This document shows, piece by piece, positions 8,662 through 18,671 of a DNA stretch of 64,000 bases. Every line of letters begins with the position of its first letter. Position 1 is the first letter of the stretch. The DNA lies in the NCBI RefSeq assembly GCF_002295065.1, contig NZ_NSGG01000006.1:1-64000 (forward strand), in the 5' to 3' direction. The notes under the pieces were generated by a model that was not told the DNA's origin, did no database searches, and was given only the letters and a program-made list of their open reading frames with translations. This DNA is from Mesorhizobium sp. WSM3859 (lineage in GTDB: Bacteria; Pseudomonadota; Alphaproteobacteria; Rhizobiales; Rhizobiaceae). A program made the position numbers and the translations under genes.

Positions 8662-8838
8662 TCACGGTGCGCTGCCGGTGTTAACAGCGGTGGCAATCGA
8701 CACAAACTCAGCATTGAGCGCGCCCCCCAGTGAGCTGGCCCCAAGCATGATTCCCAAGGCGATAAGCGCTGCAATCAAACCATACTCGATGGCTGTTGCT
8801 CCGGAATCGTCACGCAGAAAACTCGCTATCAATCGCAT
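8662..8838 (-). CDS. Flp/Fap-type IVb pilin
   Basis: 58 residues starting at the ATG at 8838 (MRLIASFLRDDSGATAIEYG). The GATAIEYGL motif is the prepilin processing and assembly signature of Flp pilins. The invariant Glu5 and Tyr6 after the processing site are present, followed by a hydrophobic helix. A TTG 33 bases upstream is less likely as start because Flp proteins usually begin this close to the motif. The Tad assembly genes (cpa/tad) are not in this window, so it is an orphan pilin that would depend on a locus elsewhere. Confidence 0.9.
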   Translation of the reverse strand: MRLIASFLRDDSGATAIEYGLIAALIALGIMLGASSLGGALNAEFVSIATAVNTGSAP

Positions 8839-9397
8839 TTTTGCACAAAGCCCCGACTGCAGATCACGCAAGTATGAGGGGTTGCTAATTTAGATAGGGT
8901 AAACGGACGCTCCCAGTTTTTATCCAGTTAGGAAGCGGGGGCCTGTAGCGGCCCGACAGTTCCGCGCTCTGTTGGGGTAGCGTTGGTTGAACCGCCGGGC
9001 CTAGCCGACTCGGGGGTGGCGTGGCGGGAGTCGGCCGATGCAGAGGTTACATTAGCAAGGCCGCATCAATATCACGGTTGGTTACATTCACTGATTCTCT
9101 GTCCGGATGCCGCGCCGCCAGGCGGCCCGCCGCGAAGCGGGGTAGGCTCCGCGAGCCGGCCTGACCGGCGGGGCACTAGATAAACTGCACCGACTGGCGA
9201 AGTTATATCAGCTATCGCTAAAGCTCCCGTCGTGTGAACAAAGGACGCTCGAAGGCGCCGTAACACGCAAAGGCTGGAAGCCTTGCCAATGAGGCGATTT
9301 CCGCTTTCTTACAGAACGGGGCGGTTTGGCTTCCTCGGTTCCGGCAAGGATTTGCAGCCAATGCGGCTAAGCGCCAGTCTCTTTGGCATATCTCCCT
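8839..9397. other. 560 bases without a recognisable gene
   Basis: I see no convincing coding frame on either strand. The stretch 9107-9177 is rich in short GC palindromes (gccgcc...ggcggc and ccggcc...ccggcg types). Upstream, 8840-8960 should hold the Flp pilin promoter. Confidence 0.5.
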
Positions 9398-9492
9398 TTA
9401 ACTCATTGCGATCATCATCGGAGGTCCCTCGAACTTTGCGGCAAGCAGATAGTCAGCTCTGTTCGTGCGGTAGTCTTCTTTTTTGCAGACAT
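9398..9492 (-). pseudogene. Possible 30-residue small ORF with a poly-A frameshift
   Basis: The ATG at 9492 follows GGGAGGAAACG, one of the best ribosome-binding sites in this region. The zero frame gives only 25 residues. If the run of six A's had seven, the product would be MSAKK followed by EDYRTNRADYLLAAKFEGPP and MMIAMS, which looks more like a natural protein. So this is either a real 25-residue ORF or a homopolymer frameshift, in the organism or in the assembly. Confidence 0.35.
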
Positions 9493-9622
9493 CGTTTCCT
9501 CCCGGATTCCGCAGGCGTTGCCCTCCTTCTGACCTGAGACACACTAGCTGCCGATATGTCGCGCGAGTCCACCGATTGAGGATTGTGTAGAACGATATAT
9601 CCGGGCAGCGGGCTGCCGAACG

Positions 9623-9736
9623 CTAGGCGGTGTAGGCAGCGACGCGACCGCAGCCTGCGCCGTCACCCGTCCCGAGTTCGCGGGCGGCCTCGCGGGACTT
9701 CTTGATTTGGGTCTTGTTGGGATTTTTCCCACTCAT
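9623..9736 (-). CDS. 37-residue protein, probably a truncated small conserved protein
   Basis: It reads MSGKNPNKTQIKKSREAARE and then LGTGDGAGCGRVAAYTA. The KxREAARELGT part resembles the N-terminus of small rhizobial proteins of ~50-60 residues that continue with an acidic DDDE segment. Here that continuation is replaced by an unrelated tail, which suggests a frameshift after residue ~23. Confidence 0.4.
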   Translation of the reverse strand: MSGKNPNKTQIKKSREAARELGTGDGAGCGRVAAYTA

Positions 9737-10000
9737 TTGAATCAGCCTGTCGGGATTTGTGTGGGTTCAACGAGCTCAAGCATCATCCAGGCACTCGGCC
9801 TGGGAGGCACCGAAGCCGAAAGCTACCCAAGGCCAACGCGTAGGCCGCATTCACCCGCTGGCTCCTGATCGACCCGATCTGCATCGGCTGCGCGCTGGCG
9901 GTGACGGCGAGCTGCTGGGCGAGAAGCTGGGCCCGTTGGCTTGACCCTCCTCGAAGCAGCGGCCTAGTGCTTTGGAGCCAGCCCAAAACCAGCCCCCTCG

Positions 10001-10270
10001 CTACATCTGCCCCAGCGTCTGCCCCGCGTCCAGGTGCAGAAACGCCGCCGACGAATTGCTGCGAATGGCGTCCTCGAAGGCCGCTGTCGCGTTGCCATGC
10101 GTGATGCCGACCAGAACGGCGGCCGCCTTTTCCACTTCGTCGGCCGCGCGTTCAATGCGATCCAGGCGCTTCGCGAGACGATCATGCAGCATTTCGAGGC
10201 GCGCAGCTCTGTAGAGATCGGAGCGCTCTTCGTGATGGGCAAAATCAAGCGGGGCAAACATCGTCGTCAT
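10001..10270 (-). CDS. Hypothetical protein, 89 residues, second gene of a two-gene operon
   Basis: The start ATG at 10270 overlaps the stop of the gene before it (ATGA), a standard sign of translational coupling. The protein (MTTMFAPLDFAHHEERSDLY onward) is helical, with heptad-like leucines around residues 28-50. No domain recognised. It may work as a partner of the 73-residue protein encoded directly upstream. Confidence 0.7.
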   Translation of the reverse strand: MTTMFAPLDFAHHEERSDLYRAARLEMLHDRLAKRLDRIERAADEVEKAAAVLVGITHGNATAAFEDAIRSNSSAAFLHLDAGQTLGQM

Positions 10271-10488
10271 AGCATCGGTTCCTCAATGCGCAGTAGGCGC
10301 GATTTCAGCAACCGCCGCTTGGCTGCCTTCGCTCTAGCTCGGCCGGCTCGAATCCGGCTGCAAAGTGCAAGGCTAACAGCGAGACCGTGGTTGTCGTCCA
10401 GCAGGCCCGTTGCCTGCTTGGGGGAGAGCTCGGCTCGCTTTGCGCGCTGCCTGGCGACTGCCATTTCTAAAACGGCAAGCTCAATCAT
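10267..10488 (-). CDS. Hypothetical basic protein, 73 residues, first gene of a two-gene operon
   Basis: The ATG at 10488 has AAAGGA ten bases upstream, which decides for this start over the longer open frame. The product (MIELAVLEMAVARQRAKRAE onward) is rich in Arg, Lys and Ala, with a positively charged helix near residues 48-68, and could bind nucleic acid. That is only a composition argument. It overlaps the next gene by four bases. Confidence 0.6.
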   Translation of the reverse strand: MIELAVLEMAVARQRAKRAELSPKQATGLLDDNHGLAVSLALCSRIRAGRARAKAAKRRLLKSRLLRIEEPML

Positions 10489-10526
10489 TGTGCGGCATCC
10501 TTTCGGTTTGCCGTCCCTTCGATAAT

Positions 10527-10742
10527 TCAATCGACGTACCGTTGTTTCGTTCCAGGCATCAGGGGGCCGGTCGCTTGGGCGCGCCAACTGGTTACGCGAT
10601 GCTGTCTCCCCGTTTCCCCGTACGCCACCATGCCGAAGTGCTCCAGCACGATCGATGTGCAGGCAAAGGCGCGCGCCAGCCCCAGTGCTTTGTCCATCTG
10701 CGGCCAGTGGAGCGCAGGTCGAAACTCAGGCAGGAGAACCAC
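10527..10742 (-). CDS. Possible hypothetical protein or gene remnant
   Basis: From a GTG at 10742 the frame reads VVLLPEFRPALHWPQMDKAL and continues LGLARAFACTSIVLEHFGMV. The same frame stays open and protein-like upstream to about 10825 but has no ATG there. It may be a gene that has lost its start. It is divergent from the secreted-protein gene at 10867. Confidence 0.35.
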   Translation of the reverse strand: MVLLPEFRPALHWPQMDKALGLARAFACTSIVLEHFGMVAYGETGRQHRVTSWRAQATGPLMPGTKQRYVD

Positions 10743-10866
10743 GGCCGCATGGCGGCCTTGCTCTCGGTTCTTCTCTAGCTTTTCACGAAATCTCTCTGGA
10801 ACATCGCCTGCGACGCCCCGTTGGCTCGATGAAGGGAATCACAGTTTGACCATAGGAGAATTCCTC

Positions 10867-11352
10867 ATGATGAAGAAAATCTTCGCGGCCTCCGTACTCA
10901 CCATTGCGCTCGCAGCCTCGGGCGCAATGGCACAATCGGTCGGGGCGAACGGCGGCGCAAGTGCGTCGGGCGGCGTGTCCGCTGGCACGAATGGCGGTCT
11001 CACCGGCGGCGTGTCGGGTAGCGGTACAGGCACCCTTTCCGGCGGTGCCTCGGGCGGCGGCTCCGGAACCGTATCTGGCAGCACTTCAGGGAGCGGCAGC
11101 GGCACTGCCTCCGATGGCGCCACGGCTGGGACGTCGGATAGCGGCACAGGTGATACGACGGGCAGCGCTTCCAGCGGGACCACAGCTGGCGGGACGCTGA
11201 CCGGCACGACGGATACCAGGACGACGGGTGCCACGACCCAGGCGAAGCCGAACGGCATGGAGGATCGCTGCAAGGACGTCGACGGTACCGACACCGACAA
11301 CAATACGCCCAGTGGCGCGATGACTTCCGATGTCCAGAACTGCAACAAGTAG
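10867..11352 (+). CDS. Secreted Gly/Ser/Thr-rich low-complexity protein
   Basis: 161 residues with a clear signal peptide (MMKKIFAASVLTIALAASGA, cleavage expected after AMA). About 100 residues made almost only of Gly, Ser, Thr and Ala follow, arranged as irregular GGxSGSGSGT repeats. The C-terminal tail has two cysteines (DRCKDVDGTDTDN and QNCNK) that could form a disulfide. The start ATG follows TAGGAGAA. The composition suggests an extended, flexible periplasmic or extracellular protein. Its function is unknown. Confidence 0.8.
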   Translation: MMKKIFAASVLTIALAASGAMAQSVGANGGASASGGVSAGTNGGLTGGVSGSGTGTLSGGASGGGSGTVSGSTSGSGSGTASDGATAGTSDSGTGDTTGSASSGTTAGGTLTGTTDTRTTGATTQAKPNGMEDRCKDVDGTDTDNNTPSGAMTSDVQNCNK

Positions 11353-11486
11353 CAGCTGCTGCGCAGCCCCCGGCGGCTTCTGCCATCGGGGCGAAAGTTG
11401 GGCCAGTCCGGAGCGGCGCTTCCGGTGCTCCTACAACCTTCTCCTTTGACACAAGCCGAGCAGGTTCGGCTAGTTAGGACCCCCCG

Positions 11487-11954
11487 GTGACCCGCATTGC
11501 ATTGGCCTTTGCTTACATTTTCTGCTCTACCGCTTTGGTACAAGCCGAGGCTTGGCAGCATTTCGGGGTCAAGGAATTTGGCTTCATATTCGACGTTCCC
11601 CCTGGCTTTGCGCTGTCGCAGCGGTCCGATCGGGGCGCGGCTTTTGAGGGCCAGAGGCAGGCGCTCCTTGCCGTATGGGGTGCTCGGCTGGGCAGAGCCA
11701 GCTTTGAAGAGGAGATTGAGCATCGCATGATGCAGGAAGAGAAAGACGGTTGGAAATTGACGTATAGACGCCTTACGCCACAATGGGCCAGCTATTCGGG
11801 TGTCCAGGACGGTAAGATTAGGTATGTTCGCGCCATTAAAGTCTGCGACGACCGCGCAGCGCTGTTCACGATCAACTATAATCGTGATGAAAAGGTGCCC
11901 TATGATCCGCTCGTGCTTCGCATGGTGAGATCGTTGAAGGCCGAAGGGTGCTAG
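11487..11954 (+). CDS. Secreted hypothetical protein, 155 residues
   Basis: A signal peptide (MTRIALAFAYIFCSTALVQA) is followed by a compact domain starting with an aromatic WQHFGVKEFGFIFDVPPGFA motif. Similar proteins in rhizobia have a KxGFxFDxPxGF motif and are annotated only as hypothetical. The start is GTG with a weak ribosome-binding site. Two Cys near residues 123 and 155 may pair in the periplasm. It follows the Gly/Ser-rich protein by 134 bases in the same direction. Confidence 0.78.
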   Translation: MTRIALAFAYIFCSTALVQAEAWQHFGVKEFGFIFDVPPGFALSQRSDRGAAFEGQRQALLAVWGARLGRASFEEEIEHRMMQEEKDGWKLTYRRLTPQWASYSGVQDGKIRYVRAIKVCDDRAALFTINYNRDEKVPYDPLVLRMVRSLKAEGC

Positions 11955-12360
11955 TACCGGTTAATGAACGAAGCCCCGAGGGCGGACATCTTGCGTTGGC
12001 TTCGCCGTCCTCGATCAGTCGCGCCGCTGGTATGCCAGAGTTCCCTGCCAAGCAATGACGGAGGGGAACAAAATGGCCGACTGACGGTGCGGGGCCTCGG
12101 GGATACCGTCAAGGTTATCAGGGAAAGGGGTGCAACGCTTAGGCCCCGAGGCATCAGGCCACCCAAATCGTCTCGCTCTAAATCTGGAAAGTTCATCGCG
12201 CTACAGCTTCGCCAGGCTCACTCACCTTGGGGTCGGGCAGTTTGCCAGCCGAATCTTTTTGCCCGCTAGGCAACGACCGGCTACCAGCCAGGGCTGCAAC
12301 CCGGCGGTTCCGCATTGGGCCGAAAGGCTGGACGCGTTGAAACATGAACGGGGGGTCAGT
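11955..12360. other. 406 bases without a convincing gene
   Basis: Open frames on both strands here have unbalanced, Arg/Pro/Ser-rich translations typical of GC-rich shadow frames. I see no RNA gene or repeat. Confidence 0.5.
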
Positions 12361-12555
12361 TCACCCCTTATAAGATTTCGCAGCTTCGTCGATCTTACGC
12401 CAATCGTTGCCGTGGCGCCTGACGAGTTCTCGAGCTTGGTTCTCCGAAACAGCGTGAGTGTCGACAACGTGGTTGACCTCGGTGTCTTCGCCCTTAAGCG
12501 GGCGGCTCCGGGGCTTCTTGGCTCGCCTGTCGCTGCTGTCCCGAACTCTAACCAT
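12361..12555 (-). CDS. DUF3606-like small protein
   Basis: 64 residues. The C-terminal half (EVNHVVDTHAVSENQARELV, then RRHGNDWRKIDEAAKSY) matches the pattern of DUF3606 and related short proteins: a conserved helix with xVxxxQARELxxxxGND followed by a K/D-rich end. The ATG at 12555 has GGAG about 11 bases upstream. Function unknown. A broken member of the same family lies at 38.1 kb. Confidence 0.7.
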   Translation of the reverse strand: MVRVRDSSDRRAKKPRSRPLKGEDTEVNHVVDTHAVSENQARELVRRHGNDWRKIDEAAKSYKG

Positions 12556-12579
12556 AGCTAAAAATCTCCGCCAGCCGTA

Positions 12580-12735
12580 TCAACCAGCGACCCGCCTTAA
12601 GGTTTCACTAGCGATCGCCAGTGCTCGGCCGGCCGCATCAGCACAGCGGCGGGCCGCCTCGCGAGCAATGAGCTTAAAAGCAAAGTGCGCAGTGGCTGAA
12701 ACCGAGCCCCGGCACCTTACGGCCGAGGCTAAGCG
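12580..12735 (-). other. Coding-like fragment without a start codon
   Basis: On the minus strand the frame ending with the TGA at 12580-12582 reads SATAHFAFKLIAREAARRCA and ends LAIASETLRRVAG. It looks like a helical C-terminus but has no usable start in frame. It lies 25 bases upstream of the DUF3606-like gene. Probably a remnant. Confidence 0.3.
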
Positions 12736-12904
12736 CCACCTACCTCGTGTAGCTTTGTGAGGTCAGTGGAACAGAGATCATTCTGGGCGGTTCGGACTGC
12801 AGGCAGCCAATCCGTGTGCTCCCGGGTTGGGGACCTGCCCGCCCGCTGCTACTTCTGTTGGCTGAGGCATCACTAGCAGCGGGCTCTCACCACCAAGACT
12901 GGGT

Positions 12905-13108
12905 GTGATTCGACGGATGGGAAAGAAGGCAAAACTTAGGGCCAAGCAAGCGATTGATGTGCCGATTGAAGGCCCGATTCTTGGTGAAGCCGCCTACTAT
13001 GCCCGGAAGTGTGGGATCACCGTAGATGAAGCCGCTAAGACCATTCGGGAAGCCACCGCGCGAACGTCGCTTGGGAACCCAAGAGCGGCTAAACAGAAGC
13101 CCCGGTGA
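12905..13108 (+). CDS. Hypothetical protein, 63-67 residues
   Basis: From the GTG at 12905 or the ATG at 12917 (MGKKAKLRAKQAIDV...). The middle part EAAYYARKCGITVDEAAKTI resembles the helix of DUF3606-like proteins (xYxARKxGIxxDEA). The ends are basic. No clear ribosome-binding site, so the start is undecided. Function unknown. Confidence 0.55.
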   Translation: MIRRMGKKAKLRAKQAIDVPIEGPILGEAAYYARKCGITVDEAAKTIREATARTSLGNPRAAKQKPR

Positions 13109-13458
13109 GTTCCGCATACCGGGTCTCAGCTGGACGAATCCGTGAACGGAGGGCGGATCGCAGCCCGGTCGGTGGCGGCCTGATTCAGGTAGCCGGCATC
13201 CGACTGCAGGACTAAGTCCCGGCTAAGGAGGTGCGTGAGATTGTCGGCCGGCCGAGCGCGACCTTCGAGCTGGGCTGCAAATACGGCAGGCAGGGCGGCG
13301 GTTCCCAGTCACCACCATTGCCTGGCGTTTACGGCTCACCGACATGTGCTCCGCCGTTGCCAGCAGGGACTGTTGTGGCGGGATACTGGCTTAGGGTTCT
13401 ATTTAGCCTCTCACCAAGGTGTGAAGTCCAGCACAGGCGCCAGCCGTCGGCAATAGGC
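13109..13458. other. 350 bases without a recognisable gene
   Basis: Frames that stay open here give low-complexity translations. Nothing else noted. Confidence 0.45.
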
Positions 13459-14468
13459 TTAGACCAGATCGACGGTCGCTTGCACATCGTCGAGGCAGAG
13501 AACTTCCGACGGCGTGTGCATATAGCGCAAGGGTACCGAAAGCACACCGCTGGCGACGCCGCCGCCCGCCTCCTGGATCACACGCGCGTTTGTCGAACTG
13601 GAACTACCTAACGCCTGGATCTGGAAAGGTATGTCCTCTTGCTCGGCCACCGACCGAAGCAGGTCGAAGACCACCGGATTTGTGTTCGCACCTTGGGTGA
13701 TTGCTGGCCCTTTGCCGAGATCCAGCCTTCCCTGATCCTCGAGGCGGCCACGGGGGAAGTCCATCGCCACCCCCATATCGACTGCCAGTCCAGTTTTCGG
13801 ATTGATGTTGAAGGCGGCCGGTCTCGCTCCGCGTGAGCCGATCTCTTCCTGGACCGTGCCAAGGATATACAGACCAACGTCTGGATGGACGCCGCCTTCT
13901 TCGGAGAGGCAGCGCGGCATCTCGGCACCGACGAAGAGCCCTGCTTGTTGTCGAAGGCCCGTCCTACCGCGAGGCCGCCTCTCAGCGCTTCGAAATGACC
14001 CTAGATCGTTACCGCGCTGCCAACCTCCACCACCTCCAGCGCCTCTTCTTGCGAACGCGCGCCGATGTCGATCCATAGATCCTTCAGAGAAGGGGTCTGC
14101 GAGGAATCCGAAGCCGCGAAGGTCTGAACTGCTTTGCGGCCAACCACGCCTAGAACGGATTCCTTGCCGTGAACCCAGACCCGTTGCCCCATCTCGGTTG
14201 CCACATCCGTTCCCCCGATCGTGCTGAAGAACAGAAACCCATTCTCGTCGATGTAGTGAACGATGAAGCCGATCTCATCCATATGCCCGGCATACATGAA
14301 GCGCATGGATTAATTATCGCCATCACATTGCCCATGACGTCCGTAGCCACCTTGTCAGCGAACTGGCGGACATATTCGCGAAAGAGTTCGGCAACGGGTC
14401 TCCTCGAACCCGCTTGGGGACGGTGTCGCCACGAGCTTCTGGAAAAATTCAAGGGATGCGTGGCGCAT
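13459..14468 (-). pseudogene. M42-family metallo-aminopeptidase, inactivated
   Basis: Pieces in three frames on the minus strand together cover an M42 peptidase. They are MRHASLEFFQKLVATPSPSG from 14468, then VAELFREYVRQF...DVMGNVMAI, then AGHMDEIGFI (metal His and Asp), GRAFDNKQG (metal Asp), TVQEEIGSRGA (catalytic Glu pair), DMGVAMDFP (metal Asp) and RYMHTPSEV (metal His) near the end. There are at least three frameshifts and one in-frame TAG at 14001-14003. Every expected active-site motif survives, so the inactivation is recent. The intact enzyme would be a cytoplasmic di-metal aminopeptidase of the PepA/FrvX type. Confidence 0.85.
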
Positions 14469-14513
14469 GAAATTGCCTTCTGAACGGTGACTTGTTCGTT
14501 GTGAGCAGGGCCC

Positions 14514-15011
14514 TCAACCGTCCTGATGGGCGCGTCGGGCCTGCCGCCAATTGCGGGGCTCGTCACTCCGGTCAGCTTCGTACTGATCGGCCCAGGGCAG
14601 GTTGTGCAGCCAGCCTTCCCGCCGCGGCGTCCACAGTTCGTAAGATGGAATCAGATCACTCGGCGCGGTGTCGAGGCTGCCGACCATAATCTCGGCTTCG
14701 TCGTCGCGAAGGCTCACCACCCTTGACCCGCACATCGGACAAAAGCTCCTGCCCTTGAACGTGCCTAGCTTACCTGTGCCTTGGTAAGCTGATCTGGGCC
14801 AGACTGCGAACGCTGCATAAGCGCTACCACTTGTTCTTTTGCAATCCGTGCAGTGGCAAAGGCCGACCCGCAGCGGCTCGCCGGCTACAACGTATCTTGC
14901 CGCGCCACAGAGACAGCCGCCGCTTCGCTCGCCGCTGTCGGAGGCCCTCTCAGCCGGCTCGCTCAATTCGCGCGTATGCTCGTTCAGGTCAGTCAGCGAT
15001 GTCTTCGACAA
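14514..15011 (-). CDS. GFA / CENP-V domain zinc protein
   Basis: The conserved zinc-binding pattern of the glutathione-dependent formaldehyde-activating (GFA) fold is present. It comprises GGCLCGAARY near residue 32, LCHCTDCKR near residue 51 and SFCPMCGS near residue 89. The family takes its name from an enzyme joining formaldehyde to glutathione, but most members have unproven substrates. The only start in frame before the domain is a TTG at 15011, overlapping the end of the ClpP-like remnant by 23 bases, so the true start is uncertain. The C-terminal WTPRREGWL motif fits the family. Confidence 0.78.
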   Translation of the reverse strand: MSKTSLTDLNEHTRELSEPAERASDSGERSGGCLCGAARYVVAGEPLRVGLCHCTDCKRTSGSAYAAFAVWPRSAYQGTGKLGTFKGRSFCPMCGSRVVSLRDDEAEIMVGSLDTAPSDLIPSYELWTPRREGWLHNLPWADQYEADRSDEPRNWRQARRAHQDG

Positions 15012-15590
15012 TCTCCAACTCCAAAGCTTTCTCCGCCAGCAGGTAGCAGCTGTTTATGGCGTGATCCCTAAGTTCATCGAGCGAGATCTTCGAACCACGA
15101 ACCAGGTCCGCGAAGCCTTCGTTCTCAGCTGCTCCGCGGTCTGCAGCAACGCCAGTTGTTCGCGCACGATCTGCAGGCACCCGCGTATTGGGCCGTTCAG
15201 CACAAGTTCCTTCTCAAGCCGCCGCTCGTGGATCAACAAGACCGCTTGCGGGCAAAGATACCTGGAGGCCTTCGGAAACGCGGCAAGTACGGTTACGCCG
15301 GCAGAGTACACCGTATTCTTGCCGATGACGTAGCCCGCACGGCCCGAATGTTTCAGGGACAGCTTGATCTCCAGGGCCATGCGGCGCGCACCATCGCCGT
15401 CGCCACCCGACGTGTCGATCTCGACATAGAGGTCGTTCTCCCCGTTGCGAACCTCTTTCAGATCGGCAAGGAAGTTCATAACTGCTCGGTCGTCGATCAG
15501 CCCATGAATCCGTAAGTTCGGATCGAACAGCAACCTGTGTCGATCCGGGCCTCGTGTGGATTGCTGATCGCTGGGTGATGGTCGATCCAT
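14989..15590 (-). pseudogene. ClpP-like serine protease, frameshifted near its C-terminus
   Basis: From the ATG at 15590 the frame gives a ClpP-fold protein. It has LRIHGLIDDRAVMNF, the YVEIDTSGGDGDGAR turn, the nucleophile region NTVYSAGV (Ser) and the catalytic histidine in LLIHERR. Near base 15130 the frame must shift to read ENEGFADLVRGSKISLDELR and EKALELEIVEDIAD, which is the natural ClpP-like end. Without the shift the protein gets about 25 wrong residues and no proper C-terminal handle. A longer upstream start at 15695 exists but gives no ClpP-like sequence. Confidence 0.75.
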
Positions 15591-15886
15591 CCGTGCGATC
15601 CCGTTGCAATGGCCGAACACAATGGTTGAAGCATTGTTCCACCAAGGAACATGACACCGCGGGATGGTTGGGAGATCCAGGAGATGCTCATGCACAACAA
15701 CCTGCCGGTCGGTCCAAAGAAGATGCAGGTCGAGCGATCGAGATCAGGAAATCAAGCTCATCGCGGAACGGGCAGGGGTTTTGCCGACCAAGCGAGTGCT
15801 CTGCTCGACGAGGCCGGCAGCTTTGCGAAGGCGATGGAGTGCGGCGGGCGGTTGAGGCGGCGCGCCGACCCGCAATTTTCCCAAGA

Positions 15887-16576
15887 ATGAAGACGGCTCG
15901 GCCCAGGAAATACCTGTTTTTATTTCTCGCCGCCGCAACGGTCGGGCTGGCGCTCTACAACAATATCCTCGCAAGGCGGGCGTTGACTGGGCGTCCGCTC
16001 GGGCGCTTCGTCCATATCGGCGGAACGAAGCTGCATTTCCTGGAGGCGGGCGACGGGCAACCGCTTCTGCTGTTGCACGGCAATGGCGCCTCGGCGGAAG
16101 ACTTCACGACAAGCGGCATCTTCGACAGGGCCGCCCCCAGATATCGCGTACTTGCCTTCGACAGGCCCGGCTTCGGCATGAGCACACGCCCGGCAGGCAG
16201 ACCTTGGACCGCAGCTGCCCAGGCCGACCTCATCGATGCCGCGGTCGCGAAACTCGGCATCGAGCGCTACATGGTTGTCTGCCATTCCTGGGGTGCAACG
16301 GTGGCGCTCGAGATGGCGCGCCGGCATCCCCGGTCGGTAGCCGGCGTCGTTGTCGTCGCCGGCTATCATTACCCGTCGCCGAGACTGGCCCTTGCCGTCT
16401 CCGCGGTGCCGGCGGTTCCGCTGCTCGGGACGGTGCTGCGCCACGCTGTGCTGCCTTCGCTGGTCAGGCTGAACTGGAACTGGGGCAGAGTTTGGCGACC
16501 TCGAAGTTGCCAAGGCGGAAGCGTCAGATCATTGATGGAGATGAGCCCAGGTGCCGCCCGGTGGTACACACCGTGA
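15887..16576 (+). pseudogene. Alpha/beta hydrolase truncated at the C-terminus
   Basis: The first ~195 residues form the front half of an alpha/beta hydrolase. They include an N-terminal membrane anchor (residues 8-28), the oxyanion LLLHGNGAS, the FDRPGFGMS motif and the nucleophile elbow VCHSWGA. After RLNWNWGRVW (~residue 200) the sequence loses the fold and ends by residue 229. The usual length is about 310 residues, and the acid and histidine of the catalytic triad are missing. The gene looks truncated by a rearrangement near base 16490, so it is unlikely to be active. Confidence 0.75.
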
Positions 16577-16671
16577 GTTGAGGATCACAGTATCGGCGAG
16601 CGTCCCAAATCGACGCTGTCAAAAAGCACGCAGCGGCCTCTCCCGCACGCGGCCCCTGCCGCCCGGCGCGC

Positions 16672-18351
<1,680 letters not shown>

Positions 18352-18511
18352 TCAGCCGGATGACTGGCAGCGAGTTGTGCACGCCCCAGGCGCACCGAAC
18401 CCGGCATTGAAAGCATTGTTCCCGGCGATTAGCGGCGATTTTTTCCGCCGGGGGAACAACAGAAGCGATGATCGGTTCGGTTGCGCGATATCCCCCTGTT
18501 GGAGTGCCGCG

Positions 18512-18652
18512 ATGATTGAGATGTTTGCAGCCGTACTGGTGCTTTCAACGGTCGCGGGGGGACTGATCTTCGTGTTCTGGCTGGAAGCCCGATATGGCCT
18601 TCATGGTCCGGCTGAGAAGGGGCTGTATGCTTCGGCCGTGGCACGGATGTAG
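18512..18652 (+). CDS. 46-residue membrane protein
   Basis: The ATG at 18512 follows GGAGTGCCGCG. One transmembrane helix covers residues 3-24 (AAVLVLSTVAGGLIFVFWLE), followed by a short basic cytoplasmic or periplasmic tail. It is 19 bases upstream of the DUF2243 gene and probably in its operon, divergent from ctaD. It could be a small oxidase accessory or assembly subunit, but that rests on location alone. Confidence 0.6.
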   Translation: MIEMFAAVLVLSTVAGGLIFVFWLEARYGLHGPAEKGLYASAVARM

Positions 18653-18671
18653 GAGGACCCGATGTCGCTCC

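Noticed and set aside
10839..11783. 314-codon minus-strand frame over the Gly/Ser-rich secreted protein
   Set aside because: Pro/Val/Ser-rich mirror of a repetitive plus-strand gene that has a signal peptide and a ribosome-binding site.
15554..15886. N-terminal extension of the alpha/beta hydrolase frame by 111 codons
   Set aside because: The extension has no similarity to hydrolases and overlaps the ClpP-like remnant on the other strand. The membrane-anchored MKTARPRKY start at 15887 is normal for the family.
15651..15886. Open frame starting MTPRDGWEIQEMLMHNNLPV, suspected remnant of another gene
   Set aside because: I could not match it to any family or find a second frame continuing it.
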